Assembly (NCBI GenBank): GCA_938014855.1
Contig: CALLQM010000204.1
Coordinates: forward strand, 1-5,021
DNA: 5,021 nucleotides
From: an uncultured Clostridia bacterium
GTDB lineage: Bacteria; Bacillota; Clostridia; Oscillospirales; Ruminococcaceae
Direction: 5' to 3'
The position numbers and the translations under genes were made by a program. Below are positions 1 to 4,996 of this stretch, in pieces; position 1 is the stretch's first letter; each line of letters starts with the position of its first letter. The notes beneath the pieces are model-generated. The model was given only the letters and a program-made list of their open reading frames with translations, was not told where the DNA came from and did not search any database.

Positions 1-2
1 AG

Positions 3-641
3 GGCGGAACCGTTGGTGGAGGCGGTGTGGTGCGCTGGTTTGAAAAACAGTTTTGTTTGGAGGAGCGGATTGCCGCAAAACAGCACGGTACAAGTCCTTT
101 TTATGAACTGGATATGCAGGCGCAAACCGTTCCTGCCGGCTCGGACGGTGTTGTATTTCTCCCGTATATGGCTGGCGAACGGTCGCCGATTTGGGATGCC
201 GATGCCAAAGGCGTGTATTACGGATTGGACTTTTCAAAAACCCGTGCACATCTCATGCGTGCAAGCATGGAGGGCGTCGCTTATTCCCTCCGGCACAATC
301 TGCAAACAGCCGAACAGGCCGGCGCGTTTGCACAGGAACTGCGCTCGATGGGCGGCGCGGCAAACAGCTGCCTATGGACACAGATGAAAGCGGATATAAC
401 CGGAAAACGAATCACCGCTCCCTCTTCCGACACGGCTACTACACTGGGTGCGGCAATGTTGGCAGGTGTGGCGGCGGGTGTTTACCGCGGCTTTGACGAT
501 GCGGTCAAACAGACGGTACAGGTTAAACGGGTGCATGAGCCGAATTTGGAGAACAAAGAACGATATGATGCGGGGTTTGCGACGTATTTACAGCTTTATG
601 AACGTTTAAAACCTCTTATGAAGAAAGGATCGAAGGCATGA
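3..641 (+). CDS. FGGY-family carbohydrate kinase (xylulokinase-like), C-terminal part, 5' end outside window
   Basis: This is the last 212 residues of an ATP-dependent cytoplasmic sugar or polyol kinase. FGGY kinases are usually about 490-510 residues, so roughly the C-terminal 40% is present; the catalytic aspartate lies upstream of the window. The frame is open from base 3 with no convincing start, so the GTG at 27 is not the real start. Seen: a GERSP motif (bases 174-188); a stretch at 210-272 (GVYYGL through HLMRASME) that fits the FGGY signature 2 pattern; a glycine-rich nucleotide-binding segment MGGAANSCLWTQMKADITGK from base 348; and the ATTLGAA helix near the C terminus. The overall pattern is closest to xylulokinase-type proteins. 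Family members phosphorylate xylulose, ribulose, glycerol, erythritol, threitol and others, so the substrate cannot be read from this part. The stop overlaps the gatD-like start by 4 bp (ATGA), implying coupled translation and a shared pathway. Confidence 0.93.
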   Translation, partial: GGTVGGGGVVRWFEKQFCLEERIAAKQHGTSPFYELDMQAQTVPAGSDGVVFLPYMAGERSPIWDADAKGVYYGLDFSKTRAHLMRASMEGVAYSLRHNLQTAEQAGAFAQELRSMGGAANSCLWTQMKADITGKRITAPSSDTATTLGAAMLAGVAAGVYRGFDDAVKQTVQVKRVHEPNLENKERYDAGFATYLQLYERLKPLMKKGSKA

Positions 642-1684
642 AAGCAGCAGTTTTGTATGGCAACGAGGATATTCGGTACTGCGATTATCTGACGCCGCAG
701 GTCTTGCCGGGCACAGTGAAAGTAAAAGTCAGAGCGACCGGAATCTGCGGCTCGGATGTTCCGAGGGTTCTGCACAACGGTGCGCATTTTTATCCGGTGG
801 TTTTGGGGCATGAATTTTCCGGCGATGTGGTGGATGTTGGCGAAGGGGTTCATTCAATCCAAGTCGGCGATACGGTTTCCGGTGCGCCGCTGCTGCCGTG
901 TATGAAATGCGATGACTGCCAAAGCGGGAATTTTTCGCTGTGTAACGATTACAGCTTTATCGGTTCGCGTGAGCAGGGCAGTTTTGCGGAATATGTGGTT
1001 TTGCCGGAAGTCAATGCGGTCAAATATGATCCATCGATTCCGTATGAACAGGCGGCAATGTTTGAGCCGTCCACTGTAGCACTGCATGGCGTGCTGTGCA
1101 ACGACTATCAAGGCGGCGAAACTGTGGCGGTGCTTGGATGCGGAACGATTGGCATTTTTACCATGCAGTGGGCAAAAATATTCGGCGCAAAAAAAGTGGT
1201 TGCATTTGATATCGATGATGGGCGGCTGGAGCTTGCAAAACGCATGGGTGCGGATGCGGTAATCAATACCACAAACAAGGATTTTTTAGCAAACGCAATG
1301 GAGATTACCGACGGCAGAGGCTATGGTTATGTGTTTGAGGCGGCAGGAAATCCCGCCACAATGCATATCGCGTTTGATGTTGCCGCCAATAAGGCAAAAG
1401 TCTGCTTTATTGGAACGCCGCACGTGGATTTAACGTTTACCCAAAAAGAATGGGAACTCATGAACCGAAAAGAGTTCCGCCTGACCGGTTCGTGGATGAG
1501 TTACAGTGCACCGTTTCCCGGAAAAGAGTGGAACCTGACGGGGCACTATTTTGCAACCGGACAGCTCAAGTTTGACCCGGCCTTTATCTTTAAAAAGTTC
1601 CCGCTGTCACAAGCGGAAGAGGCGTTCGATTTGTTCCATGAGCCGTCCAAGATCCATGGAAAGATCATGCTGATGAACGAATAA
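638..1684 (+). CDS. gatD: Zinc-dependent polyol-phosphate dehydrogenase, galactitol-1-phosphate 5-dehydrogenase (GatD)-like
   Basis: This 348-residue medium-chain dehydrogenase probably oxidises a hexitol or pentitol phosphate to a ketose phosphate; in GatD the reaction is galactitol-1-phosphate to tagatose-6-phosphate. Seen: catalytic zinc ligands C37 (in CGSDVPR), H58 and E59 (in GHEFSG), with E143 nearby; four structural-zinc cysteines C88, C91, C94 and C102; and a Rossmann GxGxxG at G167, G169 and G172, followed by D191 at the end of the next strand, which favours NAD+. Segments NGAHFYPVVLGHEFSG, PLLPC, FIGSREQGSFAEY and GSWMSYSAPFPGKEW closely match E. coli GatD as I recall it, and the length is about the same (346). 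The start is fixed by the ATGA overlap with the kinase and by an AAAGGA ribosome binding site about 8 bp upstream. Arabitol- or sorbitol-phosphate dehydrogenases are related alternatives; the family call is firm, the exact substrate less so. Confidence 0.9.
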   Translation: MKAAVLYGNEDIRYCDYLTPQVLPGTVKVKVRATGICGSDVPRVLHNGAHFYPVVLGHEFSGDVVDVGEGVHSIQVGDTVSGAPLLPCMKCDDCQSGNFSLCNDYSFIGSREQGSFAEYVVLPEVNAVKYDPSIPYEQAAMFEPSTVALHGVLCNDYQGGETVAVLGCGTIGIFTMQWAKIFGAKKVVAFDIDDGRLELAKRMGADAVINTTNKDFLANAMEITDGRGYGYVFEAAGNPATMHIAFDVAANKAKVCFIGTPHVDLTFTQKEWELMNRKEFRLTGSWMSYSAPFPGKEWNLTGHYFATGQLKFDPAFIFKKFPLSQAEEAFDLFHEPSKIHGKIMLMNE

Positions 1685-1697
1685 GGAGGCCGCAGGG

Positions 1698-2651
1698 ATG
1701 ATTACAACGGTGACGCTCAACGCGTCGGTCGATAAATTATATTTGTTGGATTCGGTTGCGCTTGGTCAGGTAATGCGTGTGAAAGAAGTACAGAACACCG
1801 CAGGCGGAAAAGGGCTGAACGTTGCGCGCGTGTCGGCGCTGGCCGGGGAATCGGTTCGGGCATTGGGCTTTTTGGGCGGCTATTCCGGGCAGTATATCCG
1901 CTCGATGCTGTCTTTGCAGGGGGTCGAGGCGGACTTTACGGAAATTGACGGCGAAACCCGTTCCTGTATCAATATCCGTGACTGTTCCACTGGCAGGCAT
2001 ACCGAATTTTTGGAGCCGGGGGCATCGGTGACGCCGCAAAACCTTGATGAGTTTCTAAAGAGTTATGAAAATGCGGCTGTCCAAAGCGATGTCATTACAA
2101 TTTCGGGAAGTGTTCCGAGCGGAACGCCCGCCGATTTTTATCGTACGCTGGTGCGGATTGCAAAACAACACGGGGTGCCGGTTTTAGTAGATACCAGCGG
2201 GGATCTGCTTAAAGAGGCTGTCAAAGAAAAGCCGACCATGATTAAACCGAATACAGATGAGATTGCACAGCTTTTGGGCAGACCGATTTCATCGGGTAAA
2301 CAGCTGGAGGACGCGGCACAAATGCTTCAGCAAAGCGGAATCCCGATTGTTGCCATTTCAATGGGCAAAGATGGGGTGCTGGTTGCGTGTGACGAGGGAC
2401 TGTTTTTGGGAACAACGCCGGATATTCCCGTCGTAAATACCGTTGGATGCGGTGACAGCATGGTTGCAGGCTTTGCGGTTGGATTGGCAAGGAGGTACCC
2501 GATGACCGATACCATTGAGTTTGCGTCCGCAATTTCGACCGCAAACGCACTGTCAATGAAAACCGGCTGGTTTGAGCCGGATGATTTGAAACAGATGTTA
2601 ACACAGGTTCGTGTGACCCAATTACATAACAGAAAGCAGGTATTAATATGA
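1698..2651 (+). CDS. PfkB-family sugar-phosphate kinase (1-phosphofructokinase / tagatose-6-phosphate kinase group)
   Basis: This 317-residue ribokinase-fold cytoplasmic kinase is of the FruK/LacC type, which phosphorylates a ketohexose phosphate to a bisphosphate. Seen: an N-terminal TLNASVDK strand, the substrate-site motif AGGKGLNVARV (residues 35-45), GETRSCINI (85-93) and TEFLEPG (102-108), typical of this group, KPNTDE (183-188), and the C-terminal anion-hole and catalytic motif TVGCGDSMVAGF (248-259) with catalytic base D253. Most relatives have GAGD or GSGD; here the residue is cysteine. The start follows an AAGGAGG ribosome binding site with 8 bp spacing, and the upstream stop TAA overlaps that site. 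Next to a GatD-like enzyme that may make tagatose-6-phosphate, tagatose-6-phosphate kinase is the most economical role, feeding an unseen class II or LacD-type aldolase. Fructose-1-phosphate kinase remains possible because the two activities are hard to separate by sequence. Confidence 0.9.
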   Translation: MITTVTLNASVDKLYLLDSVALGQVMRVKEVQNTAGGKGLNVARVSALAGESVRALGFLGGYSGQYIRSMLSLQGVEADFTEIDGETRSCINIRDCSTGRHTEFLEPGASVTPQNLDEFLKSYENAAVQSDVITISGSVPSGTPADFYRTLVRIAKQHGVPVLVDTSGDLLKEAVKEKPTMIKPNTDEIAQLLGRPISSGKQLEDAAQMLQQSGIPIVAISMGKDGVLVACDEGLFLGTTPDIPVVNTVGCGDSMVAGFAVGLARRYPMTDTIEFASAISTANALSMKTGWFEPDDLKQMLTQVRVTQLHNRKQVLI

Positions 2652-3661
2652 CAAATTTTATTGACCCGAAATCTGTACCGAAACGCACTCTTTCCACCGG
2701 CGAACAAATCCCCTGCATCGGCATGGGGACGTTTGGTTCCGACCGCTTTACGCCCGATCAAGTTTCCAATGCGGTAGCGGGCGCAATCCGCTGTGGCTAT
2801 CGGATGTTTGACTGCGCATCGGTTTATGGCAATGAAGATCAGATTGGAAACGTGTTTGCAGAGGCTTTTAAATCGGGTGTTGTCAAACGCGAAGACCTGT
2901 TCATTACCTCCAAAGTTTGGAACGATATGCACGGGAAAGGCGATGTTCTGCTTTCCCTTGCGAAAACGCTTAAAGATCTTCAGCTGGACTATATCGATGC
3001 CTTTTTCGTGCATTGGCCGTTTGCAAACTACCATGAGCCGGGATGCAGTGGAGACGCGCGCAATCCAAACTCCAAACCGTTTTCCGTGGAGCGGTTTATG
3101 GCTACTTGGCGGCAGATGGAGCGGCTTGTGGATATGGGTCTTGCCAAAAACATCGGGATGTCCAGCATGACGATTCCAAAATTAGAGGCGGTTCTGCCGC
3201 TTTGCCGCATCAAGCCGACAGTAATTGAAATGGAACTGCACCCCAGTTTTCAACAGTCGGAATTGTTTGATTACTGCGTGAAGCGCGGGATTCAGCCGAT
3301 TGGATTCTGCCCGATTGGGTCACCGACTCGTCCGGATCGAGATAAGACGGAAGACGATGTAGTCGATATTCAAATGCCGGAGTTGGTGGAGATTGCAAAA
3401 GCACATCACGTTCATCCTGCGGTCATCTGCTTAAAATGGGCGGTACAGCGCGGTCAAATCCCCATTCCGTTTTCCATTTATGAAAACGAGTATGTCAGCA
3501 ATCTGCGCTGTACTGTGGAAGACCCGCTTTCTGACAAGGAAATGGATAGTTTGAACTCACTGGATAAAAACTGCCGCCTGATTAAAGGGCAGGTATTCTT
3601 GTGGCCGAATGCAAAAGGCTGGGAAGATTTGTGGGATTTGGACGGAACCATTACCAAATAG
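2648..3661 (+). CDS. Aldo/keto reductase
   Basis: This 337-residue (alpha/beta)8-barrel NAD(P)H-dependent oxidoreductase probably interconverts an aldose or ketose and its polyol in the cytoplasm. Seen: the substrate and cofactor entry segment GEQIPCIGMGTFG (18-30), and the complete catalytic tetrad D55 and Y60 (in FDCASVYGNE), K89 (in TSKVW) and H122 (in VHWP). KNIGMSSM (167-174) and VIEMELHPSFQQ (192-203) are family strands. At the position where many members have IPKS for NADPH phosphate binding it reads IPIPFS (271-276), so cofactor preference may differ. The C terminus is long and tryptophan-rich (VFLWPNAKGWEDLWD). An insertion at about 124-148 probably forms a substrate loop. The start is set by an ATGA overlap with the PfkB gene and a weak AGCAGG site 7 bp upstream, so translation probably depends on coupling. 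Reduction of a free sugar is the likeliest role; the substrate is unknown. Confidence 0.92.
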   Translation: MTNFIDPKSVPKRTLSTGEQIPCIGMGTFGSDRFTPDQVSNAVAGAIRCGYRMFDCASVYGNEDQIGNVFAEAFKSGVVKREDLFITSKVWNDMHGKGDVLLSLAKTLKDLQLDYIDAFFVHWPFANYHEPGCSGDARNPNSKPFSVERFMATWRQMERLVDMGLAKNIGMSSMTIPKLEAVLPLCRIKPTVIEMELHPSFQQSELFDYCVKRGIQPIGFCPIGSPTRPDRDKTEDDVVDIQMPELVEIAKAHHVHPAVICLKWAVQRGQIPIPFSIYENEYVSNLRCTVEDPLSDKEMDSLNSLDKNCRLIKGQVFLWPNAKGWEDLWDLDGTITK

Positions 3662-3667
3662 GAGGAG
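3660..3667 (+). promoter_or_regulatory. Ribosome binding site that decides the FucU-like start
   Basis: AGGAGGAG begins inside the TAG stop of the aldo/keto reductase and sits 5 bp before the ATG at 3673. An in-frame GTG at 3601 would add 24 residues encoded within the upstream gene; those residues have no family resemblance and that GTG has no comparable site, so 3673 is the true start. Confidence 0.88.
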
Positions 3668-3672
3668 TTTTG

Positions 3673-4116
3673 ATGTTAAAAAATATTCCAAGCATCCTGA
3701 CTCCCGATCTGCTTAAAGTAATGATGGAAATGGGACACGGGGATGAATTGGTTCTTGCGGACGGAAATTATCCGAAATTCGGTCATCCACAGCGGGTGAT
3801 TCGCTGTGATGGACACGGAATCCCGCCCATTTTAGACGCTATTCTGCGGTTTATGCCGCTTGACCCTTATGTAGAGCACCCCACCATCTTGATGCAGGTA
3901 CTGCCGGATGATCCCTATGTGCCCGAAATATGGGACAGCTATCGTCAGATTATCGGCAGGTATGAAAAAGCGGGAGCAAGAGAACTTGCCATCAACAAAT
4001 ATGATTTTTACGAACGGGCATCAAAAGCGTATGCGGTTGTCACAACCGGCGAGACCGCTCTTTATGCCAATATCATTCTAAAAAAGGGCGTTGTTGCGCA
4101 ATCGCCTAACGAATAA
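3673..4116 (+). CDS. fucU: FucU/RbsD-family sugar mutarotase (L-fucose mutarotase-like)
   Basis: This 147-residue cytoplasmic enzyme is expected to interconvert alpha and beta anomers of a free sugar so that the next enzyme gets its preferred form. It resembles E. coli FucU (140 residues) along its whole length as I recall that sequence: LLKVMMEMGHGDELVLAD (14-31), VIRCDGHGIPPILDAI (42-57), DFYERASKAYAVVTTGE (111-127) and YANIILKKGV (131-140). Residues expected to act are H22 in MGHGDE, D30, and Y131 and N133. Such enzymes form ring-shaped oligomers. It is the last gene of the operon, 11 bp after the aldo/keto reductase and before a strong terminator. Because mutarotases act on unphosphorylated sugars, its presence suggests that a free aldose is handled inside the cell, fitting an aldo/keto reductase step. 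L-fucose, D-galactose or D-ribose-like substrates are all conceivable; the family is clear, the sugar is not. Confidence 0.92.
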   Translation: MLKNIPSILTPDLLKVMMEMGHGDELVLADGNYPKFGHPQRVIRCDGHGIPPILDAILRFMPLDPYVEHPTILMQVLPDDPYVPEIWDSYRQIIGRYEKAGARELAINKYDFYERASKAYAVVTTGETALYANIILKKGVVAQSPNE

Positions 4117-4132
4117 GAAAAGAAATGGAATT

Positions 4133-4172
4133 CGGATAAGCCTGCAGTTTACTGAAGGCTTATCCGTTTTTT
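4133..4172 (+). terminator. Intrinsic terminator of the sugar operon
   Basis: CGGATAAGCCT (4133-4143) pairs perfectly over 11 bp with AGGCTTATCCG (4156-4166), followed by TTTTTT (4167-4172). Inside the loop CAGT and ACTG can extend the stem. It begins 16 bp after the mutarotase stop. On the opposite strand the following sequence is only moderately T-rich, so it may also weakly end the convergent minus-strand gene. Confidence 0.95.
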
Positions 4173-4194
4173 GCGTTGGGGGATTTTAGAAATA

Positions 4195-4350
4195 CTATTT
4201 TTTTTCCGTGCTCTGCTTGATGATTGTCAGTTCCAAATCATTACTTTCTACGAAAATTTGCTCTGTTTGACGTTGTGCAACCTGCAGTTGTTCAATCACA
4301 TCCGTTACTTGATTGAATAGTTTTGCGTACATTTTTTGATAATTCGGCAT
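4195..4350 (-). CDS. Small conserved-looking hypothetical protein, 51 residues
   Basis: Read on the minus strand from ATG at 4350 to TAG at 4197-4195, this encodes a 51-residue protein starting MPNYQKMYAKLFNQVTDVIE and ending STEKK. I do not know its function. It resembles a group of short clostridial proteins that I recall starting with NYxKMYxxLFNxxTDxIxxL and continuing with a charged helix. What can be seen is a probable single amphipathic helix (about residues 4-34, LFNQVTDVIEQLQVAQRQTEQIF), no signal peptide, no membrane segment and no cysteine. It could self-associate as a coiled coil. Support for it being real is the GGAGGGTG ribosome binding site 4 bp before the start, the family-like N terminus, and its divergent placement to an XRE regulator across an AT-rich region. 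It converges on the operon terminator. It may be a stand-alone gene unrelated to its neighbours. Confidence 0.8.
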   Translation of the reverse strand: MPNYQKMYAKLFNQVTDVIEQLQVAQRQTEQIFVESNDLELTIIKQSTEKK

Positions 4351-4354
4351 AGTT

Positions 4355-4362
4355 CACCCTCC
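4355..4362 (-). promoter_or_regulatory. Strong ribosome binding site of the 51-residue gene
   Basis: On the minus strand GGAGGGTG lies 4 bp upstream of the ATG at 4350. It is a near-consensus Shine-Dalgarno sequence in otherwise AT-rich DNA and is the main reason to accept such a short reading frame. Confidence 0.8.
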
Positions 4363-4384
4363 ATAAAAATTAAATTAGATGCAT

Positions 4385-4413
4385 TTTATATCTAAACAGC
4401 ACATTCGATTCAG
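4385..4413 (-). promoter_or_regulatory. Possible weak sigma-A promoter for the 51-residue gene
   Basis: On the minus strand TATAAA (4390-4385) could be a -10 element, with CTGAAT (4413-4408) 17 bp upstream as a poor -35 (three of six consensus bases). Transcription would start near 4378, giving a leader of about 28 bases that carries the ribosome binding site. The element coincides with one copy of the imperfect direct repeat at 4386-4411, so it may be regulated. It is a guess from spacing and position. Confidence 0.3.
4386..4411 (+). repeat. Imperfect direct repeat, copy A
   Basis: It begins TTATATCT and ends TTCGATTC, with 10 bases between. Copy B at 4519-4545 has the same two 8-base ends separated by 11 bases and a few matching bases between (about 20 of 27 positions by eye). 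This copy covers the putative minus-strand promoter. It may be a regulator site; no symmetric structure is obvious in it. Confidence 0.45.
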
Positions 4414-4492
4414 AAAGTTTGATATAATTAATGTAGTCATAAATGAAAATGACAATGAATTAAAACTCATATCTTACAAAGTTGTTTATTGA

Positions 4493-4522
4493 TTGACATT
4501 TTTCCTTATTCAAACACATTAT
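4493..4522 (+). promoter_or_regulatory. Candidate upstream promoter (P1) for the XRE gene
   Basis: A perfect TTGACA -35 (4493-4498) is followed 18 bp later by CATTAT (4517-4522), which matches four of six -10 positions. Transcription would start near 4529 and leave a leader of about 57 bases before the regulator. The -10 overlaps the start of direct repeat copy B. It is an alternative to, or acts together with, the promoter at 4551-4579. Confidence 0.4.
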
Positions 4523-4545
4523 ATCTTAGAAAATGCGTTCGATTC
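4519..4545 (+). repeat. Imperfect direct repeat, copy B
   Basis: TTATATCT (4519-4526) and TTCGATTC (4538-4545) repeat the two ends of copy A at 4386-4411, 133 bp away in the same orientation. It overlaps the -10 of candidate promoter P1 and lies just upstream of P2, a position suited to regulating the XRE gene. Confidence 0.45.
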
Positions 4546-4550
4546 CATTT

Positions 4551-4579
4551 TTGAACAAATTGTTCTAAAACAGTAGAAT
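4551..4579 (+). promoter_or_regulatory. Candidate promoter (P2) giving a leaderless XRE mRNA
   Basis: TTGAAC (4551-4556) and TAGAAT (4574-4579) are separated by exactly 17 bp and match four and five of six sigma-A consensus bases. The expected start point, about 7 bases after the -10, is at or next to the ATG at 4586. That would explain why the gene has no visible Shine-Dalgarno sequence. Confidence 0.55.
4553..4565. promoter_or_regulatory. Palindromic putative operator overlapping the P2 -35
   Basis: GAACAAATTGTTC is a perfect inverted repeat with 6-base arms and one central base. It starts inside the -35 element of P2 and runs into the spacer, so a dimeric repressor bound here would block the promoter. 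The XRE protein encoded 21 bp downstream is the natural candidate for autoregulation; that is inference. Confidence 0.5.
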
Positions 4580-4585
4580 GGTAAC

Positions 4586-4810
4586 ATGAAGGCTTATGCT
4601 CGAATTCGAAACCTCAGGGAAGATCATGATATGACACAGGCGCAGGTAGGTGCGGCGATTCATCTTCCTCAACGTACGTATGCCTATTATGAAAAAGGTC
4701 AAAGAATGATTCCACCAACGGTTCTTTGTGCTTTGGCGGATTTATATGATGTAAGCGTTGATTATTTATTGGAACGTACCGATTCAAAACAAACCAATCG
4801 TTCCGATTAA
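4586..4810 (+). CDS. XRE-family helix-turn-helix transcriptional regulator, 74 residues
   Basis: This is a single-domain DNA-binding protein of the Cro/CI (HTH_3) type, probably a dimeric repressor. Seen: an N-terminal helix RIRNLREDH (6-14); the helix-turn-helix MTQAQVGAAIHLPQRTYAYY (16-35), where MTQxxVAxxI and RTYxxYEKGQRxIP are characteristic; then VLCALADLYDVSVDYLLERTD (46-66), the usual closing helices. The tail is short and polar, with no effector, toxin or membrane domain. There is no good ribosome binding site before the ATG; the ATG at 4578 in another frame stops at once. The P2 promoter predicts a leaderless transcript. It stands alone between two terminators and diverges from the 51-residue gene. 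Targets are unknown: its own promoter and the divergent one are the likeliest. It could be a mobile-element remnant, but no integrase or phage gene is visible. Confidence 0.9.
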   Translation: MKAYARIRNLREDHDMTQAQVGAAIHLPQRTYAYYEKGQRMIPPTVLCALADLYDVSVDYLLERTDSKQTNRSD

Positions 4811-4816
4811 TTGTTG

Positions 4817-4854
4817 AAAGTTCCTTGCCAAATGCCTTGGCAGGGGGCTTTTTT
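4817..4854 (+). terminator. Intrinsic terminator of the XRE gene
   Basis: CCTTGCCAA (4823-4831) pairs with TTGGCAGGG (4837-4845) around a 5-base loop. Outer pairs including G-U wobbles extend the stem to AAAG (4817-4820) with CTTT (4848-4851). The T run is 4849-4854. It starts a few bases after the XRE stop. Confidence 0.9.
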
Positions 4855-4864
4855 ATGCGTAAAA

Positions 4865-4899
4865 GGTTGAAAATCTTGTTAATTGGGTTGAAATCTTGT
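4865..4899 (+). repeat. Two-copy direct repeat, 21-bp period
   Basis: GGTTGAAAATCTTGT (4865-4879) is repeated as GGTTGAAATCTTGT (4886-4899), differing by one A. The starts are 21 bp apart, two helical turns, so a protein could bind both on the same face. A looser match (GTTGAAAGTTCCTTG) lies at 4813-4827 at the terminator. No coding frame explains it. It may be a binding site for a regulator of the gene that begins at the window end, or chance in AT-rich DNA. Confidence 0.5.
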
Positions 4900-4924
4900 A
4901 CTTCTTTGGTGAAAGAGTCGAACT

Positions 4925-4974
4925 GTTTCAGAAACTATGTTAAACTTTTACCAAAGTAAATTATGCTCCGAGCA
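4925..4974. promoter_or_regulatory. Cluster of three short inverted repeats upstream of the last gene
   Basis: GTTTC-A-GAAAC (4925-4935), ACTTT-TACC-AAAGT (4944-4957) and TGCTC-C-GAGCA (4964-4974) follow each other within 50 bp, each with 5-base arms. None is followed by a T run, so they are not terminators. The position just before a ribosome binding site and start codon suits operators. I could not find a convincing -35/-10 pair here. Confidence 0.35.
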
Positions 4975-4996
4975 AAAATGTCTAAGGAATCAATCT

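Noticed and set aside
27..29. GTG at 27 as the kinase start
   Set aside because: The frame is open from base 3 and the encoded part is only the C-terminal domain of an FGGY kinase, so the gene runs in from outside the window.
2242..2724. Minus-strand open frame of 160 residues opposite the PfkB gene end
   Set aside because: Proline-, serine- and arginine-rich sequence without domain features, antisense to a clear gene.
2327..3034. Long minus-strand open frame (235 residues) opposite the PfkB and aldo/keto reductase genes
   Set aside because: It lies wholly within two genes with intact family motifs, shows no recognisable domain of its own, and spans their junction; it is a shadow of their codon bias.
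3601..3672. GTG at 3601 as the start of the mutarotase
   Set aside because: The extra 24 residues are encoded within the aldo/keto reductase in another frame and resemble nothing in FucU; the ATG at 3673 has an excellent ribosome binding site.
4421..4430. Perfect TATAAT at 4423-4428 as a plus-strand promoter
   Set aside because: No acceptable -35 element is found at 16-18 bp upstream, and better-spaced candidates lie closer to the XRE gene.
4553..4565. LexA (SOS) box
   Set aside because: GAAC and GTTC are separated by five bases, whereas the Firmicute LexA site has four between them, and the flanking CG bases are missing.
4865..4899. CRISPR array
   Set aside because: Only two short, non-identical copies with a 6-7 base gap; repeat and spacer lengths are far too short and no cas gene is visible.
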